Assembly (NCBI RefSeq): GCF_009828055.1
Contig: NZ_WTYB01000001.1
Location: forward strand, 945,183 to 1,009,182
DNA length: 64,000 bases
DNA from: Erythrobacter ramosus
GTDB lineage: Bacteria > Pseudomonadota > Alphaproteobacteria > Sphingomonadales > Sphingomonadaceae
Direction: 5' to 3'
Notes under the pieces: model-generated
Databases searched by the model: none
What the model was told of the DNA's origin: nothing
Seen by the model: only the letters and a program-made list of their open reading frames with translations
Part shown: in pieces, positions 44,902-53,689 of the stretch
Layout of the letters: every line of letters begins with the position of its first letter
Numbering within the stretch: the first letter of the stretch is position 1
Translations under genes and position numbers: made by a program

Positions 44902-44988
44902 TGGTGCGGTCGAGAAGACTCGAACTTCCACGGGCTTTCGCCCACAACGACCTCAACGTTGCGCGTCTACCAATTCCGCCACGACCGC
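44902..44988 (-). tRNA. tRNA-Leu (anticodon GAG)
   Basis: The minus strand folds as a type II tRNA. The acceptor stem is GCGGTCG (44982-44988), the anticodon stem CAACG/CGTTG encloses TTGAGGT with anticodon GAG, and a long variable arm (TGGGCGAAAGCCCG) follows. The T-loop GTTCGAGTC comes next and the CCA is encoded at 44902-44904. Total 87 nt. Confidence 0.96.
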
Positions 44989-45108
44989 ACTCGGGTTTGC
45001 CGGGGCAGCCAAAACGCTAGCCCCACGGTAGGAGCGCGCCCCTAGCAAGGGGTATGGCGCCGCGCAAGCTCTTTGACGATGGCTTGCGATTGGCGCGTAA
45101 TCAGGGGG

Positions 45109-46059
45109 TCAGTTGGGCGCCCAGCCGATGGCGGCCTTGGCGGCGCCGGGCGGGATGTTGGTGATCGCCTGGGTCACATTGATGGTCTCACCGGGGGCAA
45201 GGCTGCGTTTGGCCGGGGTTATCGGCCAGTCGCCGATGTTGCGATCACGCCGGTCGCTGAACACCACCAGGAGGTTGGGGACATCAACGCTCTCACGCCC
45301 ATTATTGGTGATCGTCCCGCGGACCCCGAAAATCTCCTCGCCGGTTTCGAGCATCTTCTTCTTCTGCTCGGCCGGGGGGAAATCGAGTTCGAGCCCCGGA
45401 CGGCTGACACCGAAGGTCGGGCGGCTGATCGGCACCCATTCGGGCAGGCCGTAGTAATTCACCGCGACGATCGTACCCAGTACCATCGCTGCAAACAGCA
45501 TGGCCGCCAGCGTCCACATCCGCAGCGTGTTGCGCCGCCGGGTGAAGGGCGCACGGTAACCGAATTGCGAGCCGCCGTCCTCGTCGTCATCCCCGAAGGG
45601 CGGGTCGGGCATGTCGTCGGCAATCGCCGGCGGTTCTGGCGGTGCCGCTTCGACAGGCGTTTCGCCGCGCGTACCGAAGCCGCGCCGCGACGCTTGGGCG
45701 ACCACGGCCGCGTATTCCCCGGTATCGTTCGGCGCAGCGGGCGGCTCGGGCGAGCGCCAGTGGCTGACCGAGGGTCCGGCGGTTTCGGGTTCGGGAGCGG
45801 GCGCAAAGGGTGCCGGGGAAGGCGGGGGCGAAGCGACCACCGCAGGCTCGGCCACCGGCGGCGGGGCGGGCTGGGTAGCGGCAGGCTCGCCCGGGGCGGA
45901 CGGAGGCGCTTCCGACGGCGCTGCGCCCTCGGGCGATGGGGGCGGATCCTGGAACCAGCTATGCTTGCACTTGGCGCAGCGCACGGTGCGACCCTCGCTG
46001 CCGATGGCAGCATCGGGCACGGCGTAGCGGGTGCCGCAGGCTGGGCAGGCGATGATCAT
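45109..46059 (-). CDS. Zinc-ribbon (MJ0042-type) membrane protein with DUF3426-like domain
   Basis: The 316-aa protein starts with a zinc ribbon (ACPACGTRYAVPDAAIG then VRCAKCKHSWF, two CxxC pairs). A Pro/Ala-rich disordered linker (about 45-180) precedes one transmembrane segment near 195-215 (LAAMLFAAMVLGTIVAVNYYG). The C-terminal domain resembles DUF3426, with FGVRGTITNNGRESVDVPNLLVVF and PGETINVTQAITNIPPGA. This architecture is widespread in Alphaproteobacteria and its function is unknown. The ATG at 46059 opens MIIACPACG; nine residues further upstream have no support. It is divergent from ftsE. Confidence 0.85.
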   Translation of the reverse strand: MIIACPACGTRYAVPDAAIGSEGRTVRCAKCKHSWFQDPPPSPEGAAPSEAPPSAPGEPAATQPAPPPVAEPAVVASPPPSPAPFAPAPEPETAGPSVSHWRSPEPPAAPNDTGEYAAVVAQASRRGFGTRGETPVEAAPPEPPAIADDMPDPPFGDDDEDGGSQFGYRAPFTRRRNTLRMWTLAAMLFAAMVLGTIVAVNYYGLPEWVPISRPTFGVSRPGLELDFPPAEQKKKMLETGEEIFGVRGTITNNGRESVDVPNLLVVFSDRRDRNIGDWPITPAKRSLAPGETINVTQAITNIPPGAAKAAIGWAPN

Positions 46060-46224
46060 ACTACAAATTGCATACTCGCCGCACACCCGCGCACAAGACC
46101 AACTGCGGCAGAGCCCCCTATTTACTCTATGTTTTCCACATTACGGGGCGTAAATCGGGCAATCGATGGCCTGCATCGCGATCTCCCGCTTCCCCCGTGC
46201 CTGCCCCCCTGATAGGTGCGCGAC

Positions 46225-46965
46225 ATGAATGATCGTCTCGCCGGACAAGTGAAATTCGACAATGTCGGCTTGCGCTACGGCACCGATCCCGAGGTGCTGA
46301 GCAATCTCAGCTTCACGCTTTATCCCGGCAGCTTCTACTTTCTCACCGGCGCGAGCGGGGCGGGGAAGACTTCGCTGCTGAAGCTGCTCTACTTGGCGCA
46401 GCGGCCATCGCGCGGGGCGATCCGGATGTTCGGGCAGGATCTGGTCACCATGCCGCGCGAACGCTTGCCGGAGCTGCGGCGGCGGCTAGGGGTCGTGTTC
46501 CAGAACTTCCGGCTGGTGCCCTATCTCACCGCCTTCGACAATGTCGCGCTGCCGCTGCGGCTGGCGGGGACCGACGAGAAGAAGGTGGTCAAGTCGGTCG
46601 GCGACATGCTCGATTGGGTTGGCCTATCGCACCGCGCCCATGCTGTGCCGCCGACCATGTCGGGCGGGGAGCAGCAGCGCGTCGCCATCGCCCGCGCGGT
46701 GATCGTTCGGCCCAAGATGCTGATTGCCGACGAGCCGACCGGTAACGTCGATCCCGACATGGCCCTGAAGCTGCTGCGCTTGTTCGAATCCCTCAACAAC
46801 CGCGTCGGCACGACCGTGGTGGTGGCGACCCACGATGTCCACCTGCTCAAGAAGGTGCCGGATTCGCTGATCATGCGGCTGCACAAAGGCCAGCTGTCCG
46901 ACCCCACCGGCGCGCTGCGCTATCCGCCGCGCGCGGTTTCGCCGGGTGGAGGCGAACCGGAGTGA
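46225..46965 (+). CDS. ftsE: Cell division ATP-binding protein FtsE
   Basis: This 246-aa ABC ATPase has Walker A GASGAGKTS near 41-49, Q-loop FQNFRLVPYLTAFDNV, signature MSGGEQQRVAIARA, Walker B MLIADEPTGNVD and the H-loop VVATHDVHLL. The order and the partner permease identify FtsE, which with FtsX activates peptidoglycan hydrolases at the septum. The start is ATG at 46225; a GTG nine nt earlier is possible. The stop overlaps ftsX by 4 nt. Confidence 0.94.
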   Translation: MNDRLAGQVKFDNVGLRYGTDPEVLSNLSFTLYPGSFYFLTGASGAGKTSLLKLLYLAQRPSRGAIRMFGQDLVTMPRERLPELRRRLGVVFQNFRLVPYLTAFDNVALPLRLAGTDEKKVVKSVGDMLDWVGLSHRAHAVPPTMSGGEQQRVAIARAVIVRPKMLIADEPTGNVDPDMALKLLRLFESLNNRVGTTVVVATHDVHLLKKVPDSLIMRLHKGQLSDPTGALRYPPRAVSPGGGEPE

Positions 46966-47909
46966 GCACGCATCCCCCGCTCCCCACCGAGCCCGAGACC
47001 GAGGAGGTCAAGCCCGCACCGGTCCGCCCGCGTGGACGCGCGGCGGCGCGGCTCCTGCCCCCGACGCGGCTGACCGGGCCGATCCCGTGGGTGATTGCCA
47101 TCCTGATCGCCTTGGTGGTGATGGCCGCAGCGGGCGGCCTCGCCCTGCGCAACCTTGCCACCAATGCGCGGGCCGATCTGTCCAGCGCGGTGAGCGTGCA
47201 GGTGATCGAGCCCAACCCCGATCTGCGGGCCGAGCGCGGCGCGGCGGCGGTCAAGGTGCTGACCCGGATCGAAGGCGTGCAGTCCGTGCGGCTGGTGCCC
47301 GAGGCGGAGCTGGTCGCCTTGCTCGAACCCTGGCTCGGCGAAGGGGCGACCAGCAATGACGTGCCGATCCCGGCGCTGATCGATGTCGAGCTGACCGGCA
47401 GCGCCAGCCGCGCGGACATCACGCGGATCGAGGCTGCGCTGGCCGCCCAAGTCCCCGGTGCGCGGGTCGATGCCCAAGGCGATTTCCTGCGCCCGGTTTA
47501 TGATGCGCTGTTGGCCATGCAATATCTCGCGCTCGGCCTGATTGCCCTGGTCGCGCTGGCGACTGCAGCGGCGGTGTGGCTGGCGGCGCGCAATGCCTTT
47601 GCCGGTGCGCGCGACACGGTCGAGATCATGCACCTGCTCGGTGCGAGTGAGAAGCAGATGGCGGCGGTGTTCTTGCGCGATGTCCTGCGCGAGGCGGTGT
47701 TCGGCGCGATTGCAGGGGCAGGGTTGGGCGTTGGCGCGGTGTGGCTGCTCGGCCAGCAATTCGCCGCGCTCGACAGCGGAATGGTCGGCAGCGGCGGTTT
47801 GGGGCTGACCGATTGGGTGGTGATCGCGATGATCCCGCTGATCGGGGTGGTGCTGGCATTGGTGACAGCACGGATCACCATTGCGCTTGCCTTGCGCGAC
47901 ATGCTTTAG
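46962..47909 (+). CDS. ftsX: Cell division permease FtsX
   Basis: This 315-aa membrane protein has a cytoplasmic N-terminal tail rich in Pro and Arg (about 1-38). Helix 1 is WVIAILIALVVMAAAGGL. A periplasmic loop (about 60-180) follows, then three more helices in FtsX order (LALGLIALVALATAAAVWLAA, AVFGAIAGAGLGVGAVWLLG, VVIAMIPLIGVVLALVTARI). It forms the membrane partner of FtsE. The GTG start at 46962 overlaps the ftsE stop. The loop between helices 1 and 2 would contact murein hydrolases or their activators. Confidence 0.92.
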   Translation: MSTHPPLPTEPETEEVKPAPVRPRGRAAARLLPPTRLTGPIPWVIAILIALVVMAAAGGLALRNLATNARADLSSAVSVQVIEPNPDLRAERGAAAVKVLTRIEGVQSVRLVPEAELVALLEPWLGEGATSNDVPIPALIDVELTGSASRADITRIEAALAAQVPGARVDAQGDFLRPVYDALLAMQYLALGLIALVALATAAAVWLAARNAFAGARDTVEIMHLLGASEKQMAAVFLRDVLREAVFGAIAGAGLGVGAVWLLGQQFAALDSGMVGSGGLGLTDWVVIAMIPLIGVVLALVTARITIALALRDML

Positions 47910-47919
47910 GCTCAGACCC

Positions 47920-48453
47920 ATGATCCGGCGCGTATTCTCCTTGATGTTTCTGGCGTGGGCGATCGGCTTCCTGTGGTTTGCCGTGGCCCTGCCCAAGCCC
48001 GTGGCCAAGGCCGTGACCACCGATGCGGTGATCGTCGTCACCGGTGGGCCGGGGCGGATCGCGCGCGGGCTGGAGGTGCTGGACAAGGGGCTGGCGGACA
48101 CAATGCTGGTCAGCGGTGTCGACCGCGAAGTGCGCCCGGGCGAATTCGCTGCCGAATTCGGCGTCTCCCCGGCCGAGATGGCGTGCTGCGTCACATTGGG
48201 CTTCGCGGCGGTCGATACCCGCAGCAACGCCGCCGAAACGGCCAAATGGGTCGCGCAGAAAGAGGTTCGCTCGCTTCGGCTGGTGACAACCGATTGGCAT
48301 ATGCGCCGCGCGGCGGGCGAGCTGGACCGGACGCTGCCCGATCATGTCACCGTGATCCGTGACGCCGTGCCCTCACAGCCCGATCTCGGCACGCTGTTCC
48401 TCGAATATCACAAGTTGATCGCTAGCCGTGCGGCGGGTCTGGCTGACCTTTGA
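47920..48453 (+). CDS. YdcF family (DUF218) protein
   Basis: This 177-aa protein has one N-terminal membrane helix (FSLMFLAWAIGFLWFAVAL). A DUF218 domain follows: TDAVIVVTGGPGRIARGLEVL, DTMLVSGV, and TRSNAAETAKWVAQKEVRSLRLVTTDWHMRRA. YdcF/SanA proteins are envelope-related and bind an unidentified nucleotide-like ligand; the E. coli members influence envelope permeability. It sits after ftsX (10 nt) and its stop overlaps the plsC start, so it belongs to an envelope operon. Exact reaction unknown. Confidence 0.85.
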   Translation: MIRRVFSLMFLAWAIGFLWFAVALPKPVAKAVTTDAVIVVTGGPGRIARGLEVLDKGLADTMLVSGVDREVRPGEFAAEFGVSPAEMACCVTLGFAAVDTRSNAAETAKWVAQKEVRSLRLVTTDWHMRRAAGELDRTLPDHVTVIRDAVPSQPDLGTLFLEYHKLIASRAAGLADL

Positions 48454-49172
48454 CCTGGTTGCTGGCGGCCCTGCGTTCTGCCGTGTTCTACGTGCTGTTC
48501 TACGGGGGCAGCGCGTTGATGGTGGTTGCTTCAGTGGTGGCCGTGGTCGCCCAGCGCCGCTGGCTCGGACCAATTGTGGAGCGCTGGGGGTATTGGCACC
48601 TGTGGTGCGTCCGCAATCTGCTCGGCATCGAGGTGGTGCTGGACGGCGCCTTGCCCGATGGCCCGGTGCTGATCGCGGTCAAGCATGAGAGCTTTTTCGA
48701 AGCGATCGACACCCCGCGCCTGTTCACGCTCCCGGCGGTGTTCGCCAAGCAGGAGCTTTTCGCCATTCCCGGCTGGGGCTATTCAGCGCGGACCTATGGG
48801 CTGATCCCGGTGGCACGCGACAAGGGCGCCAAGACGCTGCGCGCAATGCTGGCACTGGCCAAACAGCGCGTGGACGAGGGCCGCCCGCTGGTGATTTTCC
48901 CCGAAGGCACCCGCGTCGCCCACGGCACCCGCCCGCCGCTGCAAGCGGGGTTTGCGGGCCTCTACAAGCTGCTGCGCCTGCCGGTGGTGCCGATCGCAGT
49001 GGATAGCGGCGCGGCCTATCACCATCTGGTCAAGCGGCCGGGCCGGATCACCTACAAGGTCGGCGCAAAGATCCCCGCAGGCCTTCCGCGCGAGGAGATC
49101 GAAGCGCAGGTGCACGCGGCGATCAATATTTTGAATCCGGACAGGCCTGATCCGGGACCATCGCACCCGTGA
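48450..49172 (+). CDS. plsC: 1-acyl-sn-glycerol-3-phosphate acyltransferase (PlsC-like)
   Basis: This 240-aa membrane-associated enzyme acylates lysophosphatidic acid. It has an N-terminal hydrophobic segment (SAVFYVLFYGGSALMVVASVV), the acyltransferase motif I KHESFFEAID near residues 74-83 (HX4E form), and motif III FPEGTRVAHGTRPPLQAG. The C-terminal AVDSGAAYHHL completes the fold. The TTG start overlaps the ydcF stop (TTGA), and its stop overlaps the transporter start (GTGA). This makes a chain of five genes that all touch or nearly touch. Role: phospholipid synthesis at the inner membrane. Confidence 0.9.
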   Translation: MTWLLAALRSAVFYVLFYGGSALMVVASVVAVVAQRRWLGPIVERWGYWHLWCVRNLLGIEVVLDGALPDGPVLIAVKHESFFEAIDTPRLFTLPAVFAKQELFAIPGWGYSARTYGLIPVARDKGAKTLRAMLALAKQRVDEGRPLVIFPEGTRVAHGTRPPLQAGFAGLYKLLRLPVVPIAVDSGAAYHHLVKRPGRITYKVGAKIPAGLPREEIEAQVHAAINILNPDRPDPGPSHP

Positions 49173-50455
49173 CCGCCGGGGACGAGCACACCGACGATCG
49201 GCACACTGAAGCCGATGCGCGCACATGGGGCGAAGTGCTCGGGCCCGGATTGGTCACCGGTGCTGCGGATGATGATCCGAGTGGTATTGGCACCTATAGC
49301 CAGATCGGCGCGCAGTTCGGCTTCAGCCTCGCATGGATCATGGTGTTCAGCTACCCACTGCTGGTCGCCACGCAGTTGATCTGCGCGCGCATCGGCGCGG
49401 TGACTGGGCACGGCATCGCCCACAACCTGAAGAGCCACTATCCGCGCCCGGTGCTGTGGTTTGCCGTGATGCTCCTGCTGATCGCCAACACCATCAACCT
49501 CGGCGCGGACCTTGGTGCGATGGCGGCTGCGCTCAATCTGCTGCTGCCGGGGCCAACCATGCTTTATGTCGTGCTGTTCGGCGGCATTTCGGTGCTGCTT
49601 GAAGTGTTCGTCGCCTATTCGCTCTACACGCGCATCCTGAAGTGGTCGGCGCTGTCGCTGCTTGCCTATATCCTCGTGCCCTTCGTTGCGGATATCTCCC
49701 CGCGCGAGGTGATGCGGGGCGTGCTGGTGCCGGAGCTGAGCTTTGACCGGCCAACTGCGATGGCGGTGATCGCGGCGTTGGGCACGACGATCAGCCCCTA
49801 CCTGTTCTTCTGGCAGGCCGGACAGGAAGTGGAGGAACAGCACCGCCTGCACACCCATCCCCTGGGCGTATTCCCGCGCGCAGCGGGCCCGGGGCTCAAG
49901 CGGATGCGAACCGATACGCTGATCGGTATGGGGGTGACGAGCGTCACCGCGCTGTTCATCGTCATCGCCACCGCCGCCACGCTCCACGCCAACGGGATCA
50001 CCGAAATCACCTCCGCCGATGCCGCCGCCAGCGCGCTGCGTCCGATCGCGGGGGATTTGAGCTTCCTGCTTTTTGCCGTGGGGATTATCGGCATCGGCTT
50101 GCTGGCCGTGCCAGTGCTGGCGGGCTCTGCGGCCTATGCCCTGTCCGAGACTTTCGGCTGGACCGAGGGACTGGACCGCAAGCCGCATGAGGCCAAGGCC
50201 TTTTATGGCGCGATTGTCGTCGCAGTTTTGGGCGGGGTGGCGCTCAACCTCATCGGCATCGATCCGATGCAGGCGCTTTACTGGACGGCGGTGATCAACG
50301 GCCTGCTGGCCCCGCCGCTGATGGTGATGACCATGCTGGCGGCGAGCAATCCCAAGGTCATGGGCCGCTTGACCCTGCCCCCGCTGCTGAAGTTCGGCGG
50401 CTGGGCGGCAACGGCGGTCATGATCCTCGTCTCGGGGATGTTTCTGCTGAGCTAG
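49169..50455 (+). CDS. NRAMP-family transporter of the NRMT (magnesium) type
   Basis: This 428-aa membrane protein has about 11 transmembrane segments and the NRAMP fold, but the two metal-binding motifs are altered. TM1 reads ADDDPSGIGTYSQIG where true NRAMPs have DPGN. TM6 reads SPYLFFWQAGQEVEE where they have an MPH-type motif. These replacements match the NRAMP-related magnesium transporters (NRMT), which carry Mg2+ and Mn2+ as larger hydrated ions. Divalent transport is therefore expected, magnesium by inference. The start is GTG, overlapping the plsC stop, and the stop overlaps that of tyrA on the other strand. Confidence 0.88.
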   Translation: MTAGDEHTDDRHTEADARTWGEVLGPGLVTGAADDDPSGIGTYSQIGAQFGFSLAWIMVFSYPLLVATQLICARIGAVTGHGIAHNLKSHYPRPVLWFAVMLLLIANTINLGADLGAMAAALNLLLPGPTMLYVVLFGGISVLLEVFVAYSLYTRILKWSALSLLAYILVPFVADISPREVMRGVLVPELSFDRPTAMAVIAALGTTISPYLFFWQAGQEVEEQHRLHTHPLGVFPRAAGPGLKRMRTDTLIGMGVTSVTALFIVIATAATLHANGITEITSADAAASALRPIAGDLSFLLFAVGIIGIGLLAVPVLAGSAAYALSETFGWTEGLDRKPHEAKAFYGAIVVAVLGGVALNLIGIDPMQALYWTAVINGLLAPPLMVMTMLAASNPKVMGRLTLPPLLKFGGWAATAVMILVSGMFLLS

Positions 50456-51360
50456 TCTGGGTGCTGGCGCCCGAAATCGGGCCGCTCGTCGTCCTGCCCT
50501 TGTTCGATCACCTGCCGCCGGATCGCGCGGGTGCGGGTGAAGAGGTCGAACAACGCGTCGCCATCGCCGGAGCGGATCGCGCGCTGCATCGCGGTGAGAT
50601 CCTCGGTGAAGCGCCCCAGCATCTCCAGCACCGCGCCCTTGTTGGTCAGGAACACGTCGCGCCACATGACGGGGTCGGACGCGGCTATGCGGGTGAAATC
50701 GCGGAAGCCCCCGGCGGAGTACTTGATGACCTCGCTCTGGGTCACGTCCTCCAGATCGCTGGCGGTGCCGACGATGGTGTAGGCGATGAGGTGCGGGATG
50801 TGGCTGGTCACTGCGAGCACGAGGTCGTGGTGGGCGGCGTCCATCAGCTCGACCTTGGAGCCGAGCGCGGTCCAGAAGTCCGAGAGGGCTTCGAGCGCGG
50901 CGGGGTCGACACCATCGGGCGGGGTGATGATGCACCAGCGGCCTGCAAACAAGGTGGCGAACCCGGCATCGGGCCCGCTCTGTTCGGTGCCTGCGACAGG
51001 GTGTGCAGGGATGATGCAAGCGCCCGGCAGCGCCTCGGCCAGTGCGGAGGCGACGGCTTCCTTGGACGAGCCGACATCGCTGATGATCGCATGGGGCGCG
51101 AGGCCCGGCGCAATCGCCCGCGCCGCATCGCCCATCGCGCCGACGGGGACGCACAGGATGACGAGATCGGCGTTGGTGACGGCGTCCTCGGCGCGCTCGC
51201 ATACCGTGCCCACCAACCCGCGCTCCGCCGCTCGCTCGCGCACCGATGGGTCGCGATCCCAGCCGGTGGTGGCGATGGCGAGGTCGCGCGCCTTTACCGC
51301 CAGCCCAATCGAGCCGCCCAGCAGGCCAAGGCCGATGATGGCGACGCGGGTGATGGTCAT
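50452..51360 (-). CDS. tyrA: Prephenate/arogenate dehydrogenase
   Basis: This 302-aa NAD(P)-dependent enzyme has the Rossmann motif VAIIGLGLLGGSIGLAV near 5-21 and LVILCVPVGAMGDAA. Its catalytic His region, AHPVAGTEQSGPDAG, is near 120-134. SVEAL-type substrate-site residues appear in VLAVTSHIPHLIAYT, and the C-terminal helical dimer domain is intact. It makes tyrosine by oxidative decarboxylation of prephenate or arogenate. Its upstream partner hisC overlaps it by ATGA, a common alphaproteobacterial pair. Which substrate is used is not clear from sequence. Confidence 0.92.
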   Translation of the reverse strand: MTITRVAIIGLGLLGGSIGLAVKARDLAIATTGWDRDPSVRERAAERGLVGTVCERAEDAVTNADLVILCVPVGAMGDAARAIAPGLAPHAIISDVGSSKEAVASALAEALPGACIIPAHPVAGTEQSGPDAGFATLFAGRWCIITPPDGVDPAALEALSDFWTALGSKVELMDAAHHDLVLAVTSHIPHLIAYTIVGTASDLEDVTQSEVIKYSAGGFRDFTRIAASDPVMWRDVFLTNKGAVLEMLGRFTEDLTAMQRAIRSGDGDALFDLFTRTRAIRRQVIEQGQDDERPDFGRQHPD

Positions 51361-52460
51361 GCCACTTCCCCGCACAAGGCGCGCAGGCAAGCGATCACGC
51401 GGGTCATGTCGTCCGACTTGCCGATGGTGATGCGCACCGCGTTCGGCAGGCCTTGGCCCGGCAGATGACGCACGGCGTAACCGGCCTCGGACAAAGCCTC
51501 GACCGCCTCAGTCGCGCTCACTTCGCCTTCGAAATGCACCAGCAGGAAGTTGGCTTCGCTGGGCGAGGCGGAGAGGCCGTGGTTGCCGAGCATCGCGATG
51601 GCGTCGGCCAGACGCGCGCGTTCGGCGGTGTTGTGCTCGCGGCTGGCGCGCACGAAGTCCTGATCGCCCAGCGCCGCCAGCGCGGCCTTCTGCCCGCTGA
51701 CCGAGACGTTGAACGCGCCCCGCAGCCGGTTGACCAGATCGATCAGGTGCGGCGCCCCGGTCACCCAGCCGACTCGCTCCGACGCCAAGCCATAGGCCTT
51801 GGAGAAGGTGCGACTGACCAGCACGTTCTCATACCGCGCAGCGAAGTCAAACGCCGCCTGTTGCAGGGCCGGATCGACATACTCGCCGTAAGCCTCGTCA
51901 ACGATCAGCAGCACGTCGGACGGCAGGCCCGCGTGGAGCCGCGCGACTTCAGATGGGGGCAGGAAGCTGCCGACCGGGTTGTTCGGGTTGTCGAGCAGCA
52001 CGACCTTGGTGGCGGGCGTGACGGCGGCAAGCAGATTGTCGACGCTCGCGGCGTAGCCCTCGGGATCAGCAAACACCGGGGTCGCTCCGATCTTCTGCGC
52101 CAGCAGCGGGTAGAGCGAGAAGGAGTAGCGCGAGGCCAGCACTTCGTCCCCCGGCCCGGCCAGCGCCTGCACTGCGCAGTGCAGCAGCTCACCAGAGCCC
52201 GTGCCGCACACGATCCGGTCGGGATCGAGGCCGTGCACTGCGGCGATCTTCTCGCGCAGCGCCCGCGCATCGGGATCGGGATAGTCCGCCGCCACATGCC
52301 CTTCAGCCAGCGCGGCCAGCGCCGCCGGGCTGGAGCCGAGCGGGTTCTCATTGGCCGACAGCTTGGTGAGCGGCTTCCCGCTCGCCGACTTCGACTTGCC
52401 CGGCACATAGGCGTGGATCTCGCTGATCCAGGGTTTGGGTTGGGGTCTTGCCATTGTCAT
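51357..52460 (-). CDS. hisC: Histidinol-phosphate aminotransferase
   Basis: This 367-aa PLP enzyme is a class II aminotransferase: KLSANENPLGSSPAALAAL near 32-50, GTGSGELLHCAVQAL, LDNPNNPVGSF, DEAYGEYVDP, the PLP-lysine in SRTFSKAYGLASERVGW (Lys near 219), and LRGAFNVSVSGQ. It makes histidinol phosphate and, in this position beside tyrA, may also act on aromatic amino acids. I chose the ATG at 52460. The extra upstream frame to 52676 contains the shadow of a REP-like element and is not protein-like. Confidence 0.92.
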   Translation of the reverse strand: MTMARPQPKPWISEIHAYVPGKSKSASGKPLTKLSANENPLGSSPAALAALAEGHVAADYPDPDARALREKIAAVHGLDPDRIVCGTGSGELLHCAVQALAGPGDEVLASRYSFSLYPLLAQKIGATPVFADPEGYAASVDNLLAAVTPATKVVLLDNPNNPVGSFLPPSEVARLHAGLPSDVLLIVDEAYGEYVDPALQQAAFDFAARYENVLVSRTFSKAYGLASERVGWVTGAPHLIDLVNRLRGAFNVSVSGQKAALAALGDQDFVRASREHNTAERARLADAIAMLGNHGLSASPSEANFLLVHFEGEVSATEAVEALSEAGYAVRHLPGQGLPNAVRITIGKSDDMTRVIACLRALCGEVA

Positions 52461-52487
52461 GGTGATGCGCCGCTTGAAGAAAAGGCA

Positions 52488-52560
52488 GTGCTTCGACAAG
52501 CTCAGCACGAACGGATTTTGGAAAAAATACCCCTTACCGCGTGGCTCACGCTTGTCGAAG
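52488..52560. repeat. REP-like repeat with inverted arms between hisC and metX
   Basis: GTGCTTCGACAAGCTCAGC at 52488 onward, running into ACGAACGG, matches the repeat arms near 239-262. CTTCGACAAG (52491-52500) and its complement CTTGTCGAAG (52551-52560) form the inverted arms. It lies in the divergent promoter region of hisC and metX. No SAM riboswitch structure is visible there. Confidence 0.65.
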
Positions 52561-52591
52561 GGCTGTTTTTCCGCTTTCGCAGCAATTCTGT

Positions 52592-53689
52592 ATGAACGCC
52601 GCCCCGATATCTCAGGTCTATGCCATCCCCCACGCCTTGCCGCTCGACAGCGGTCAGGTGCTGGTGCGTGCCGCAATCGCCTACGAGACTTACGGCACGC
52701 TCGCGCCGGATGCTTCGAACGCAGTGCTGGTGTGCCATGCGCTGACGGGCGACCAATATCTCGCCAGCCCGCACCCGATCACCGGCAAGCCCGGCTGGTG
52801 GGAACGGATGGTCGGCCCCGGCAAACCGATCGACACGAATCGTCATTTCGTGATCTGCGCCAATGTCATCGGCAGCTGCATGGGATCGAGCGGGCCGGCC
52901 AGTATCGCCCCCGATGGCGAGCCCTATGCGATGCGCTTCCCCGTCATCACAATCCGCGACATGGTGCGCGGGATTGTCGCCTTGCTTGACGGTTTGGGGA
53001 TCGCGAAATTGCACGCCGTGGTCGGTGGGTCGATGGGCGGGATGCAGGCGCTGAGCCTGGCCGCCAACTGGCCCGAGCGCGCGGCGCGGGTGCTGGTGAT
53101 CGCGTCCACCGCGCGCCACTCGGCGCAGAACATCGCCTTTCACGAGGTCGGCCGTCAGGCGATCATGGCCGATCCCGCTTGGGCCGAGGGCAATTACTAC
53201 GCGAGCGACGCGAAGCCCGACAACGGTCTCGCCGTGGCGCGGATGGCGGCGCATATCACTTACCTTTCGGAAGCGGGCCTGACCGAAAAGTTCGGCCGCC
53301 GGTTGCAGGACCGCGAGGCCAAGGGCTTCGGCTTCGATGCCGAGTTCCAGGTCGAAAGCTACCTGCGCTATCAAGGCAGCGGCTTCACCCGCCGGTTCGA
53401 TGCCAACAGCTACCTCTACATCACCCGCGCGATGGACTACTTCGACATCGCGGAAGAGCATGGCGGCAGACTTGCCAATGCCTTTGCCGGGACGCAGGCG
53501 CGGTTCTGCATTGTCAGCTTCGATACCGATTGGCTCTACCCCACCGCCGAAAGCCGCCACGTCGTCCACGCGCTGAATGCGGCGGGGGCGAAGGTCAGTT
53601 TCGTGGAACTCAGTGCGCCGCACGGACACGACTCCTTCCTGCTGGAGCACGACCAGCTTGACCGGGTGGTGAAGGGGTTTGTTGAATGA
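52592..53689 (+). CDS. metX: Homoserine O-acetyltransferase
   Basis: This 365-aa alpha/beta-hydrolase-fold enzyme activates homoserine for methionine synthesis. MetX marks: [37 protein letters not shown], nucleophile Ser in [12 protein letters not shown] near 149, Asp in SFDTDWLYP and His in [12 protein letters not shown]. It uses acetyl-CoA by family rule; some MetX enzymes use succinyl-CoA, which cannot be excluded from sequence alone. metW follows with a 4-nt overlap, the standard MetXW pair. Confidence 0.94.
   Translation: MNAAPISQVYAIPHALPLDSGQVLVRAAIAYETYGTLAPDASNAVLVCHALTGDQYLASPHPITGKPGWWERMVGPGKPIDTNRHFVICANVIGSCMGSSGPASIAPDGEPYAMRFPVITIRDMVRGIVALLDGLGIAKLHAVVGGSMGGMQALSLAANWPERAARVLVIASTARHSAQNIAFHEVGRQAIMADPAWAEGNYYASDAKPDNGLAVARMAAHITYLSEAGLTEKFGRRLQDREAKGFGFDAEFQVESYLRYQGSGFTRRFDANSYLYITRAMDYFDIAEEHGGRLANAFAGTQARFCIVSFDTDWLYPTAESRHVVHALNAAGAKVSFVELSAPHGHDSFLLEHDQLDRVVKGFVE

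Noticed and set aside
49052..51202. 716-aa open frame on the minus strand
   Set aside because: It crosses plsC, the NRMT gene and tyrA in wrong frames and is almost all Arg/His/Gly; not a protein.
52461..52591. SAM riboswitch upstream of metX
   Set aside because: Neither SAM-I nor SAM-II type conserved cores are visible; the region is filled by a REP-like repeat.
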